NCBI RefSeq assembly: GCF_002027705.1 | Contig: NZ_MBTG01000072.1 | Coordinates: 1-64,000 of the forward strand | Length of the DNA: 64,000 nucleotides | Direction: 5' to 3' | DNA from: Paenibacillus ferrarius | Lineage (GTDB): Bacteria; Bacillota; Bacilli; Paenibacillales; NBRC-103111 | The notes under the pieces: model-generated | Databases searched by the model: none | What the model was told of the DNA's origin: nothing | What the model saw: only the letters and a program-made list of their open reading frames with translations | Program-made: the position numbers and the translations under genes | Shown here: one piece after another, positions 34,484-42,716 of the stretch | Layout: each line of letters opens with the position of its first letter | How positions within the stretch are numbered: the first letter of the stretch is position 1

Positions 34484-34555
34484 ACAAAAAGTGACGGGAG
34501 TCGCGGTACACCTCAGGGTAACCCCTGAAGCCTTATACCGAACCGCCCGCACCAT
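34484..34555 (-). terminator. Strong structured terminator between citZ and icd
   Basis: On the minus strand the segment folds in nested fashion: GTG-CGGG with CCCG-CAC outside (34546-34552 with 34491-34498), CGGTA with TACCG, then CTTCAGGG with CCCTGAGG at the tip around GTTA. TTTTT follows. It lies 24 bases after the citZ stop. It would separate or attenuate citZ from icd, which must then have its own promoter within 34325-34483. Confidence 0.7.
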
Positions 34556-34576
34556 GAGTGCTTGCCTAAGACCGAA

Positions 34577-35689
34577 TTAGCGCTCGCTAATTGGAATGTA
34601 TTTTTGGTTAACCGGACCCGTGTACTCAGCGCGAGGACGGATCAAACGGTTGTTTTCGTACTGCTCCAAGATGTGGGCAGCCCAACCGGATGTACGGCTG
34701 ATCGCGAAGATCGGCGTGAACAAGTCGCGTGGGATTTCCAAAGTTGTGTAGACGGATGCTGAGTAGAAATCTACGTTTGGTTTCAAACCTTTGAGGCTGG
34801 TTACCAACTCGTCAGCTTTAATGGACATTTCGTACCATTTCAAATTGCCCGTCAATTTACCAAGCTCATAAGACATTTTTTGCAAGTGCTTCGCGCGTGG
34901 ATCTCCGTTTTTGTATACACGGTGACCGAAGCCCATGATTTTGTCTTTGCGCTCTAATTTGTCATTGATGTAAGGAACTACGTTCTCTACTGTACCGATT
35001 TCTTCAAGCATCGCCATAACCGCTTCGTTCGCACCACCATGAAGAGGTCCTTTGAGCGTGCCGATCGCAGAAGTAATACCGGAGTAGATGTCTGTCAATG
35101 TAGCCACTGTTACACGCGCCGCGAATGTGGAAGCGTTCAGCTCGTGGTCAGCATGAAGAACTAATGCTTTGTCCAAAGCTTCGATTGCTACTTTGTCCGG
35201 CTCATTGCCTGTCAATTGGTACAAGAAGTTAGCAGCTACGGATGAATACCCTGGGGAAGCTACTGGCTCTTTGCCTTCACGTATGCGAGCGAACGCTGCG
35301 ATGATGCCAGGAATTTGCGCTTGCAGCTTGATCGCTTTGCGCACATTGGATTCTTGGCTCAAATCATTAGCTTCGTCATCATAAAGCGCAAGTGCGGAAA
35401 CTGCTGTACGAAGAGCAGCCATGGAATTAACACCTTTAGGGAATGCTTTCAACTGAGCGATAACCGCATCCGGCACCTTGCTGTAAGCGTTCAGGTCACT
35501 TTGCAGTTTCTCAAGCTCAGTTTGGGTCGGCAGCTTACCGAACCAAAGCAAGTAAATAACTTCTTCAAATGTCGCATTTTCAGCGAGGTCATCAATATCA
35601 ATCCCGCGATACGTTAGCACTCCATCTACAATGGAGCTGATCGACGAGGTCGTGGCTACAATTCCTTCTAAACCTTTGGTTGCAGACAT
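34577..35689 (-). CDS. citZ: Citrate synthase
   Basis: This 370-residue enzyme condenses oxaloacetate with acetyl-CoA. It is the short bacterial type, with active-site histidines in LHADHELNAS and MGFGHRVYKNGDPRA and the LKGPLHGGANEAVM segment; the catalytic Asp lies in VDFYSASVY. AAGGAG precedes the ATG. It opens the citZ-icd-mdh cluster. A promoter and a CcpC-type dyad are visible upstream, suggesting citrate-responsive repression as in Bacillus subtilis. Confidence 0.96.
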   Translation of the reverse strand: MSATKGLEGIVATTSSISSIVDGVLTYRGIDIDDLAENATFEEVIYLLWFGKLPTQTELEKLQSDLNAYSKVPDAVIAQLKAFPKGVNSMAALRTAVSALALYDDEANDLSQESNVRKAIKLQAQIPGIIAAFARIREGKEPVASPGYSSVAANFLYQLTGNEPDKVAIEALDKALVLHADHELNASTFAARVTVATLTDIYSGITSAIGTLKGPLHGGANEAVMAMLEEIGTVENVVPYINDKLERKDKIMGFGHRVYKNGDPRAKHLQKMSYELGKLTGNLKWYEMSIKADELVTSLKGLKPNVDFYSASVYTTLEIPRDLFTPIFAISRTSGWAAHILEQYENNRLIRPRAEYTGPVNQKYIPISER

Positions 35690-35744
35690 GGGAATCTCTC
35701 CTTAGCTACTCTATTAGCAAAAAATTGCTTTTTTCCTATCTTAC

Positions 35745-35773
35745 ATAATAAAGTATTTTGCTTGGTAAGTGAA
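35745..35773 (-). promoter_or_regulatory. citZ promoter (sigma-A type)
   Basis: On the minus strand TTCACT (35773-35768) is followed after exactly 17 bases by TATTAT (35750-35745), about 50 bases before the citZ start. Five of six -10 positions match the consensus. Confidence 0.65.
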
Positions 35774-35784
35774 GAAAAGCAGAC

Positions 35785-35799
35785 ATAAAACTTCATTAT
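35785..35799. promoter_or_regulatory. CcpC-type dyad upstream of citZ
   Basis: ATAA-AACTTCA-TTAT is an exact match to the ATAA-N7-TTAT dyad recognised by Bacillus CcpC, and it lies 12 bases upstream of the -35. A further TTAT half-site coincides with the -10 region. CcpC represses citZ when citrate is low; the ccpC gene itself is not in this window. Confidence 0.6.
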
Positions 35800-35819
35800 C
35801 ACTATCATAAAGATATGCT

Positions 35820-36160
35820 ATCTACCTGAATTCCTTCATGATTTTAATACTCAAAGCACTGTCGCTCCGCGTTTTTTCCATATTCAGTATGCTCACTGTT
35901 AATCATAAAAAATCATGATAATTCAGGAATTTTGCGGTAAAATTCCGGGCAAAATATGGGTTCAATCAGGCAGAAGCAATCAATCAGGCAGGACAATTTC
36001 TTATTGACTCACAATACCATACAATTCCTGAATTGTCCTCTAACTAAGGTAAATTAAGAAGAAGTTACTGGTTTTGTCAAACAATAAAGTGGGTGATTCG
36101 CGAACAAGCTGGACCGATGTATTTTTTATAACAATGCTTTGCAAAGGAAATTTTCCGGAA
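35820..36160. other. Gene-free stretch with short inverted repeats
   Basis: No ORF is supported. AATTCAGGAATT (35921-35932) is inverted at 36023-36034 as AATTCCTGAATT, about 90 bases apart. A GGAATTTT/AAAATTCC hairpin (35926-35946) and two CAATCAGGCAG copies lie in or beside the enclosed segment. It could be a small non-coding element, or just degenerate sequence. Confidence 0.4.
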
Positions 36161-36163
36161 CAA

Positions 36164-36200
36164 ACAAAAAGCCCAAGGGATGCTTTCCCTCAGGCTTCTT
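36164..36200 (-). terminator. Terminator after the DUF4352 lipoprotein gene
   Basis: GCC-AGGGA and TCCCT-GGC arms (36171-36195), with a CA/CA internal bulge, precede TTTTTG on the minus strand, 64 bases beyond the stop. Confidence 0.7.
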
Positions 36201-36219
36201 CTCATCAGTGCTTCTGGAT
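36179..36219. repeat. Short direct repeat, copy 1
   Basis: GCTTTCCCTCAGGCTTCTTC and the following GTGCTTCTG recur with few changes at about 36930-36963, on the other side of the lipoprotein gene. The repeat includes the right arm of the terminator. It suggests that a terminator-bearing segment was duplicated. Confidence 0.55.
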
Positions 36220-36263
36220 TCTCATATTTCTTACTACCTTTTAGTCCACTTAGTCATTACAGA

Positions 36264-36815
36264 CTAGCGTAATTTCACACTAACCTTTTCTTTATTGACT
36301 TCAAATACAGCAATTAATTCTTCTGGCGCATTTGCTACTTTCTCGGGCAATTGAAAAAGATACATGCCTTTTTCTGTTGAAAGAGGCTTAACAAATTTAT
36401 AACTTAAGTCGCCATCTAAAGTGCTTGTTGATGATTTATACTCATACTTCTCATTATAGATGACTTTGATCCCTGAACCATTATTAAACGGGTTCGATTC
36501 TGTTCCATTGTTAGTCAAAGAAACATTTAAACGCAAAAATTTCTCTCCATCTTTTGCGGTTACAGTCTCATGATTGATCTTAACTTCATTGATAAACTCA
36601 AAGCTTTCTGATTTTATTTCCCAATCATTAAGCTTCAATTGTTCACCCAATGAAGCCAATTTAGCTGCACTTTTAGGAGACGGTGTTGGCTTTGTTGTTT
36701 CATTGTTTTGAGATACTTCTACTTTTTTAGTACTTGTTTGAGTATCATTGCTTGCTTTTTGCGATGAACAAGCGATGAGCATTAAAAATGAACACAGAAC
36801 TAAAATAACCTTCAA
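36264..36815 (-). CDS. DUF4352-type lipoprotein
   Basis: This 183-residue exported protein has a lipoprotein signal ending in LIAC (Cys16), a Ser/Thr/Pro-rich spacer to about residue 50, then a beta-rich domain (EKFLRLNVSLTNNGTESNPF, and KGMYLFQLPEKV) typical of DUF4352, an Ig-like fold on many Gram-positive lipoproteins. It starts with TTG; AAAGAAG is a weak ribosome site. AT-rich codons and flanking direct repeats suggest accessory DNA. Function not known. Confidence 0.75.
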   Translation of the reverse strand: MKVILVLCSFLMLIACSSQKASNDTQTSTKKVEVSQNNETTKPTPSPKSAAKLASLGEQLKLNDWEIKSESFEFINEVKINHETVTAKDGEKFLRLNVSLTNNGTESNPFNNGSGIKVIYNEKYEYKSSTSTLDGDLSYKFVKPLSTEKGMYLFQLPEKVANAPEELIAVFEVNKEKVSVKLR

Positions 36816-36929
36816 AGATAGTCACTTCTTTCACAAGTAATATTTTCCATTGTTGTATTTTAGCAGATCCCCATAAAATGTTCCATCAATTCTTGCTAAT
36901 TTGCCTTGTAGTTGTGATTTTTAATATGC

Positions 36930-36968
36930 TTTCCCTCAGGTTTCTTTTCTCCTGTGCTTCTGAGTTTA
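36930..36968. repeat. Short direct repeat, copy 2
   Basis: ATGCTTTCCCTCAGGTTTCT and the following GTGCTTCTG match 36179-36219. Here the left terminator arm is missing. It sits at the 3' end of the 28-codon ORF, in the same relative place a terminator would take. Confidence 0.55.
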
Positions 36969-37052
36969 GGTGAAATTAACATACTTACAGTACTGGCATA
37001 CTCGCCTTTGCTTCAGAACTTCCTCTTTTAGTTCCTCTATTTCATTCAACAT
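36966..37052 (-). CDS. Candidate 28-residue CxxC peptide
   Basis: A 28-codon ORF starts with ATG at 37052; GGAGG (37065-37061) sits 8 bases upstream, an ideal distance. The peptide opens with a charged helix (LNEIEELKEEVLKQRR) and ends with CQYCKYVNFT, a CxxC pair like half a zinc knuckle or a redox motif. Such a short frame could arise by chance, or be the tail of a decayed gene, but start, ribosome site and composition are all good. It matches nothing I can name. Confidence 0.4.
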   Translation of the reverse strand: MLNEIEELKEEVLKQRRVCQYCKYVNFT

Positions 37053-37156
37053 ATTGTCTGCCTCCATTCACTTCAATAAGAGTATATAGTCTCATCTTAT
37101 ATTGCGGATCTGTCACGTATCCTGCTTGTTTGTAGTGCATTGGCCGATACATGCAA

Positions 37157-37235
37157 ATGCGTTCAAGTTTACGGTATTTCTAAACGCTACTACGTTCATA
37201 TTCAAGTTATCATAAAAATTATGAACGCATTATCG
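37157..37235. promoter_or_regulatory. Candidate operator region before the XRE gene
   Basis: CGTTCATA (37193-37200) is inverted as TATGAACG (37220-37227), and a further GCGTTCAAGTTTA-like copy lies near 37159. The dyads are 100-170 bases upstream of the small XRE regulator and could be its autoregulatory sites. Confidence 0.35.
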
Positions 37236-37326
37236 TTTATCCTAACCTTTACATTGCTATTCCGATAAGGTACGATATTCCATATATACGGAAAAGCGTT
37301 TATTCCATTCAATTGAGAGGTGCCCG

Positions 37327-37650
37327 GTGGATAAAAAAGCTGAAATTTTGTCTGCATTAATTGATAAGCGAGGCAGCAGAAGAGCTTTTGCTGAAGAAAT
37401 AGGTATCCCCCCCACAACCCTCCAGTCTATGTTGAGCCGCGGTGTCGGCAGAGCTTCCATCGATAACGTCATCAAAGTTTGCCGCGCGCTGGATATAACC
37501 GTTGAGGAATTGGTGATCATGGCCGACAAGCAGCAGCCTGAGACGATTGCCGCCCACCATGAAGGGGAGAATTGGACAGACGAAGAGTTGGAGGAGCTTG
37601 AACGTTTCAAAGCCTTTGTGCGCTCCAAACGCCAACAGCAGGGAGAATAG
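37327..37650 (+). CDS. Small XRE-type helix-turn-helix regulator
   Basis: This 107-residue protein has an N-terminal Cro/CI-type helix-turn-helix (RRAFAEEIGIPPTTLQSMLS, residues about 18-37, and the following ALDITVEELV) and an acidic, charged C-terminal helix (WTDEELEELERFKAFVRSKR) likely for dimerisation. It starts with GTG behind GAGAGG. It lies 92 bases before ppx in the same direction, but no phage or toxin gene accompanies it. Target unknown; possibly itself, through the upstream dyads. Confidence 0.8.
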   Translation: MDKKAEILSALIDKRGSRRAFAEEIGIPPTTLQSMLSRGVGRASIDNVIKVCRALDITVEELVIMADKQQPETIAAHHEGENWTDEELEELERFKAFVRSKRQQQGE

Positions 37651-37742
37651 CTATCCCCGACTAAACATTTGTCGAGAAGGACGCAGATTGATACAATGTA
37701 GGCAAAGAACCAGTGATTTTTCTCGGACAAAGGAGCAAATAC

Positions 37743-39278
37743 ATGAGCAGCGGCACAAGTATCGGCATCATTGATATCGGATCGAACTCGATTCGGCTCG
37801 TTATTTATGAAATCAACGCCCATGGGGCCTACCGTGTTGTAAGTGAACACAAAGATTCGGCAAGACTCAGCGAGCGGATCGGTCATGATGGCATTTTACA
37901 TAGCAAGGATATCGTATCTATCGTTCCTATACTTTCCCATTACGCGCTGCTGTGCCGAGTTCAAGAGGTGCAGACGATTAGAGCCGTGGCGACAGCAGCC
38001 ATTCGCAACGCGGCCAACTCAGCCGAAATCGTGCGGATTCTCGAAGAGCAAACAGGGCTTCACATTGAAGTATTGAGCGGCACAGAAGAAGCACGCTATG
38101 GTTATTTAGGGGTAATTAACTCCATCGATATCCAAGATGGCATTATTATTGATATTGGCGGAGGAAGCACGGAAGTTACTTTATTTCGAGATCGGAAGCT
38201 GAAACATAGCGTTTCCTTTCCGTTCGGTGCTGTGAATACTACTCGTCAATATATGAAAAACAGCAACTTGACCGAACAAGAGATGACTAACATTCGTCAG
38301 ATGGTGGAAGAGGCGGTTTCGGCTCAGCCATGGATGAAGCGCTCTCCCAATTTGCCTATGATTGGCTTGGGCGGAACGATTCGAACGTTGGGGAAAATGA
38401 GTCAAAAGCGCAACAAGTATTCGCTTCAACTCGCTCATAATTACGTGTTGAAATCGGGGGAACTTCCGAGTTTTCTTACATTTCTATCCTCAATGCCGTT
38501 AGAGAAAAGAAAGAAAATAGACGGTCTTTCCAAAGAACGCGCCGATATTATGGTGCCTGGTCTGATTATTATGGCTACCATCTATGAAGCGGTACAATCA
38601 TCGGCTTGCATTATCAGCGGCTCCGGTCTGCGCGACGGTCTATTTTATGAAACGTTCGATCCTGAACACCCGATCAAGCATAATGTGCTTGAAGCTAGCA
38701 TCCATAATATCCTTGCCCTGCATCCCAACGCGGCTGAAAAGCATGTCAGACACATTGATCGAATAGCAATGCAGCTATTCCAAAAGCTGTCTGAGAAGTC
38801 TGAACTGGAAGATCGCAACCAACGATACTTGCACACGGCTGCGCTCCTTCATCGGATTGGGGCCAGTGTCCATTATTATCAATATCTCAAACACACGCAG
38901 TATATGATTGCCAATACGCGTATCGATGGTCTTAGTCATCGTGAAATTGTGATCTGTTCCCTCATTGCAACCTACAAAACAAAAAGCCGGATCCACCAGC
39001 AAGCCCTTGCGCACAAGGACCTTCTGACAGAAACCGACGAAGGGTTAATTATTAAACTGGGCACACTTCTGAAATTAGCTATAGCTCTGGATCACAGTGA
39101 AACGCAACCGGTTCAAGAACTACAGCTAACGAAGACTGACACCACTTTAACGCTGAAGCTGCTATGCGTCCATAATCCAATCTTGGAGTTGAAGGAGCTT
39201 TCCGCAGTAAGCAAAGAGTTCGAAAAAGCTTGGGGGCTTAAGCTCAAGACTCAAGCCGGAGTTTTTTCCAAGTCGTAA
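37743..39278 (+). CDS. ppx: Exopolyphosphatase, Ppx/GppA family
   Basis: This 511-residue enzyme releases phosphate from polyphosphate, or hydrolyses pppGpp in GppA-like members. The N-terminal ASKHA fold shows GIIDIGSNSIRLVIYE, the catalytic-region GTEEARYGYLGV and IIDIGGGSTEV. The C-terminal half is HD-like (LHTAALLHRIG, and SHREIVICSLIA), the longer Ppx layout. AAAGGAG precedes the ATG at 37743. It converges with ppk and the two coding ends overlap by 35 bases. Confidence 0.92.
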   Translation: MSSGTSIGIIDIGSNSIRLVIYEINAHGAYRVVSEHKDSARLSERIGHDGILHSKDIVSIVPILSHYALLCRVQEVQTIRAVATAAIRNAANSAEIVRILEEQTGLHIEVLSGTEEARYGYLGVINSIDIQDGIIIDIGGGSTEVTLFRDRKLKHSVSFPFGAVNTTRQYMKNSNLTEQEMTNIRQMVEEAVSAQPWMKRSPNLPMIGLGGTIRTLGKMSQKRNKYSLQLAHNYVLKSGELPSFLTFLSSMPLEKRKKIDGLSKERADIMVPGLIIMATIYEAVQSSACIISGSGLRDGLFYETFDPEHPIKHNVLEASIHNILALHPNAAEKHVRHIDRIAMQLFQKLSEKSELEDRNQRYLHTAALLHRIGASVHYYQYLKHTQYMIANTRIDGLSHREIVICSLIATYKTKSRIHQQALAHKDLLTETDEGLIIKLGTLLKLAIALDHSETQPVQELQLTKTDTTLTLKLLCVHNPILELKELSAVSKEFEKAWGLKLKTQAGVFSKS

Positions 39279-41367
39279 TTTTCAAAGCCTCGAACTGGCT
39301 CCGATAAGGGGTCAGTTCATTTTTTATGCGACTGTACATGCCGTTCGGCATCAATTCTCTCGCTTTGACATTATCATTCAGACTGACATTCAGAATTTGA
39401 ATCATCATTTTCTTCATATCATGATCAAGAACTGGACACATTAACTCGATACGACGAGTCAAATTGCGTGTCATCCAATCGGCTGAGGATAAATACACGT
39501 CAACAAGACCGCCGTTCTCGAAATAGTACATCCGGGAATGCTCCAAGAACCGATCGACAATACTCCGAACTGTAATATTTTCGCTAAGACCCGGCACACC
39601 AGGACGCAAGCAGCAAACACCGCGAATAATCAGATCAATTTTCACGCCCGCTTGAGACGCCGCATATAACGCATCAACCATCTCCTGATTGGATAAGGAA
39701 TTCATCTTGGCAATAATCCGCGCCGGTCTTCCCGCTCTGGCATGACCAGCTTCCCGTTCGATGAGCTCGAACAGCTTATCTTTCAGATCCGTCGGGGCGA
39801 CTGCAAAAGACTGCCAGTCATGCGGTGCCGAATATCCCGTAATCTCATTGAAAAGCGCCGATGCGTCCTCCCCAATGACACTGTTTGAAGTGAATAGACC
39901 CACGTCCGTATAGAGCCGAGCTGTGCTGTCGTTATAGTTGCCGGTCCCCACATGCACATATCGGCGAAGCGTATGCTCTTCTTGCCGCACAACAAGCGTT
40001 ATCTTCGCATGCGTTTTCAGTCCGACCAAGCCATACACAACATGGCAGCCTGACTTCTCCAGCATTCGCGCCCAAGCGATATTGCGTTCCTCATCGAAAC
40101 GAGCCTTGAGTTCAACAACGACCGTCACTTGCTTCCCAGACTCCGCGGCTCTGGCTAATGCTTGAATAATCGGCGACTTCCCGCTAGCTCGGTACAAGGT
40201 CATTTTGATCGCCAATACATGAGGATCATACGCAGCATGAACGATGAAATCCGTCACCGCGTCGAACGTTTCAAAAGGGTGATGCACAAGCACATCTTTT
40301 TGTTTAAGGACATCAAAGAAATCGACCGTATCTTCAAACTCGACCGGATATTTGGCGTTGAGGCGTGGATAACGAAGATTCTCAAAACCCGTCAACGTGC
40401 TGGCCAGCTTCATAAAATATGTAATATCGAGCGGGCCGTCAATTTCGAAAATCTGCTCTTCAATCTCAAATTCTTCCTGAAGCTGGGCAAGCGCATAGGG
40501 ATGAATCCCTTCTTGCACCTCTAGCCGCACGGGAGCACCCCAACGTCTACGTCTAAGCTCCTTCTCGATCTCTTCCAGCAGATCCTCCGCACCTTCTTCA
40601 TTAAGCGTTAAATCAGCATTGCGAGTCACTCTGAACCCATGCACAGAAATCGGAATATAGCCGCTGAATAAGGACTGAATATGATGTTCCATTAATTCCT
40701 CAAGCAAAATAAATTCTTGCTTTTTACTATTGGGCCTTGTGGGTACAGATATGTAACGAGATAAATTGCTAGGCACTTGAACGATGGCGAAATAAGGCTC
40801 TTCATCCGGATCGTCGCCTTCGCGCACCAAAAGAACGGCTAAATAGACCGAATGATTATGGACAAGTGGGAATGGTCGGCTTTGATCGACCGCCATGGGT
40901 GTTAAGACAGGGAAAATAATATCATGATAGTAAGCATCCATTGCTTTCTTCTGGCTCATATTCAAATCTTCGTATTCCGTAAACACAATGCCTTCTTTGG
41001 TCAACAGTCGCGTTACTTCCCGGTACGTTTTGTACTGCTCAGTCACCATTTTGGCGGTGCGTTTCATTATGCGTTTAATCAGACCTGCCGGCGTGTAGCC
41101 TGTGAAGTCTTTTTTGGTGTAACCCGCCTTGATTTGATCTTTGAGCCCCGCAACACGAACACTCATGAATTCATCGAGATTGCTAGACACGATCGCCAGA
41201 AATTTCATGCGTTCAAGCAGCGGAGTACTCGCATCCTGCGCTTCCTCCAAAACTCGCCAATTGAACTCAATCCAGCTTAAATCTCGGTTCAAGTACTTGG
41301 TCGAAATTTCTTTGACTTCTTTGATCTCTTTCATTTCTTTCAGATCGGGTTCTCGTGCAATACTCAT
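39244..41367 (-). CDS. ppk: Polyphosphate kinase 1
   Basis: This 707-residue enzyme makes polyphosphate from ATP. The N-terminal domain begins NRDLSWIEFNWRVLEEA. The two phospholipase-D-like catalytic domains contain the autophosphorylated His in GLKTHAKITLV and the HVGTGNYNDSTARLYTD and SSADWMTRNLTRRIELMCPV motifs. Length is normal. GGAGG precedes the ATG; an unusual run of repeated EMKEIKEVKEIS charge pairs opens the protein. The gene faces ppx, its functional opposite. Confidence 0.96.
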   Translation of the reverse strand: MSIAREPDLKEMKEIKEVKEISTKYLNRDLSWIEFNWRVLEEAQDASTPLLERMKFLAIVSSNLDEFMSVRVAGLKDQIKAGYTKKDFTGYTPAGLIKRIMKRTAKMVTEQYKTYREVTRLLTKEGIVFTEYEDLNMSQKKAMDAYYHDIIFPVLTPMAVDQSRPFPLVHNHSVYLAVLLVREGDDPDEEPYFAIVQVPSNLSRYISVPTRPNSKKQEFILLEELMEHHIQSLFSGYIPISVHGFRVTRNADLTLNEEGAEDLLEEIEKELRRRRWGAPVRLEVQEGIHPYALAQLQEEFEIEEQIFEIDGPLDITYFMKLASTLTGFENLRYPRLNAKYPVEFEDTVDFFDVLKQKDVLVHHPFETFDAVTDFIVHAAYDPHVLAIKMTLYRASGKSPIIQALARAAESGKQVTVVVELKARFDEERNIAWARMLEKSGCHVVYGLVGLKTHAKITLVVRQEEHTLRRYVHVGTGNYNDSTARLYTDVGLFTSNSVIGEDASALFNEITGYSAPHDWQSFAVAPTDLKDKLFELIEREAGHARAGRPARIIAKMNSLSNQEMVDALYAASQAGVKIDLIIRGVCCLRPGVPGLSENITVRSIVDRFLEHSRMYYFENGGLVDVYLSSADWMTRNLTRRIELMCPVLDHDMKKMMIQILNVSLNDNVKARELMPNGMYSRIKNELTPYRSQFEALKITTWKKLRLES

Positions 41368-41550
41368 AAAGCCTCCAGTTATGGGATCTATTTTGCTATA
41401 GGTATATCTACATTGTACTATGTGTCTTGTACACCGACAATGCAGAACCCCCTCTTCTACTTTATTAAGATTTTGTAAATGAATGTTCGTTTCCGTATTT
41501 ATCCAACTTCATGTTACAATACAAAGACTAGAATCAAGGAGAGAAGAACT

Positions 41551-42687
41551 ATGGGAATCTTGAATCCACGCTTAGTTCATCAGATTTTCAGAGGCATTTG
41601 GGTGGCATTAATTATCGTGCTCATCAGTTTGGCATTTTACTATGTCATTCCGCTCATTTACCCTTTTATTTTCGGCTGGGTGCTGGCTCTAATGCTTAAC
41701 CCTGTTGTGAACTTTTTTCAATTCAAATTAAAATTCCCCCGCTGGCTTGCCGTCACCTTTTCTATGCTGCTGTTTATAAGCGCGATGGTGGCAGCCGTCA
41801 CTTTGCTGGTCGCCAATATTGTTGTAGAGCTTGGATCATTGGCTGATACCCTGCAGATACAGATTAATCTTTGGATGGAACAGTTCAATGTGTTTATCAA
41901 TTCAACAGCCTTCCAAGATTGGATCGAACGCATCAACGAGTTTTTCGAAAATAATCCGAAATACCAAGAAACCGTTAACAAAAATTTAACTTCCACCGCT
42001 GGCTCAATTGCCGACGTCAGTAAGTACATTATTGGGTACGTTTTTGATACGTTAAGAAGATTTCTAACCTCGCTTCCGAATATCGCAACCATTACGATTA
42101 TTGTCATGCTGGCTACCTTCTTCATCAGTAAAGATTGGTATCAACTGATCAAGCGCTACAAAGGCATCTTCTCGGATGTGATTGTCAAGACTACGCAATT
42201 AATTCGGACTGATTTGCAAAAAGCTTTATTTGGCTACATACGCGCACAGCTGATTCTCGTCTCCCTTACCGCTTTGGTTGTCATTATCGGTTTGTTAGTC
42301 CTTCGTGTTGATTATGCGATCACCATCGGCTTGCTTACAGGCTTGGCAGACTTAATGCCTTATTTGGGAACAGGTGCTGTCATGGTGCCATGGATCTTAT
42401 ATGTATTTTTTGCACAAGGAAACATTTATCTGGGGATCGGCCTCAGCGTGCTGTATGGAGCCATCGTTATTGCCAGGCAAATTATGGAGCCCAAAGTGCT
42501 TGCCTCCTCTGTCGGACTAGATCCACTTGCCACTCTGATCGCAATGTTTGTTGGACTGAAGCTTTTCGGACTGCTTGGACTCATCATCGGCCCCGTGACA
42601 CTCATCCTGATTTCAGCCTTCTATCGGGCTCGAATCTTTCATGATATCGCGGCTTACATACATAAAGGCTCGACTCCTCCTAAATAG
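41551..42687 (+). CDS. ytvI: AI-2E family transporter-like protein, probable sporulation membrane protein YtvI
   Basis: This 378-residue protein has about eight membrane helices and a long extracytoplasmic loop (residues about 100-170) typical of the AI-2E/PerM family. The signature PYLGTGAVMVPWI and LASSVGLDPLATLIAMFVGLKLFG appear near the C-terminus. The ATG at 41551 follows AAGGAGAG, and a longer frame lacks a ribosome site. In Bacillus subtilis YtvI lies near fxsA and the citZ cluster, as here. Transport substrate not established. Confidence 0.83.
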   Translation: MGILNPRLVHQIFRGIWVALIIVLISLAFYYVIPLIYPFIFGWVLALMLNPVVNFFQFKLKFPRWLAVTFSMLLFISAMVAAVTLLVANIVVELGSLADTLQIQINLWMEQFNVFINSTAFQDWIERINEFFENNPKYQETVNKNLTSTAGSIADVSKYIIGYVFDTLRRFLTSLPNIATITIIVMLATFFISKDWYQLIKRYKGIFSDVIVKTTQLIRTDLQKALFGYIRAQLILVSLTALVVIIGLLVLRVDYAITIGLLTGLADLMPYLGTGAVMVPWILYVFFAQGNIYLGIGLSVLYGAIVIARQIMEPKVLASSVGLDPLATLIAMFVGLKLFGLLGLIIGPVTLILISAFYRARIFHDIAAYIHKGSTPPK

Positions 42688-42710
42688 GCGGACATCGAGC
42701 CTTTTTATTA
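42664..42710. terminator. Bidirectional terminator of ytvI and fxsA
   Basis: AAAGGCTCGA (42664-42673) pairs with TCGAGCCTTT (42695-42704), then TTTAT. The left arm lies inside the last codons of ytvI; the gene's stop is in the loop. It also faces the fxsA stop at 42717. Confidence 0.8.
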
Positions 42711-42716
42711 TGGCGA

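Noticed and set aside
41460..41480. TTTACA-N5-TTAATA as a Pho box between ppk and ytvI
   Set aside because: Only one good half-site, no further copies in the 11-bp register.
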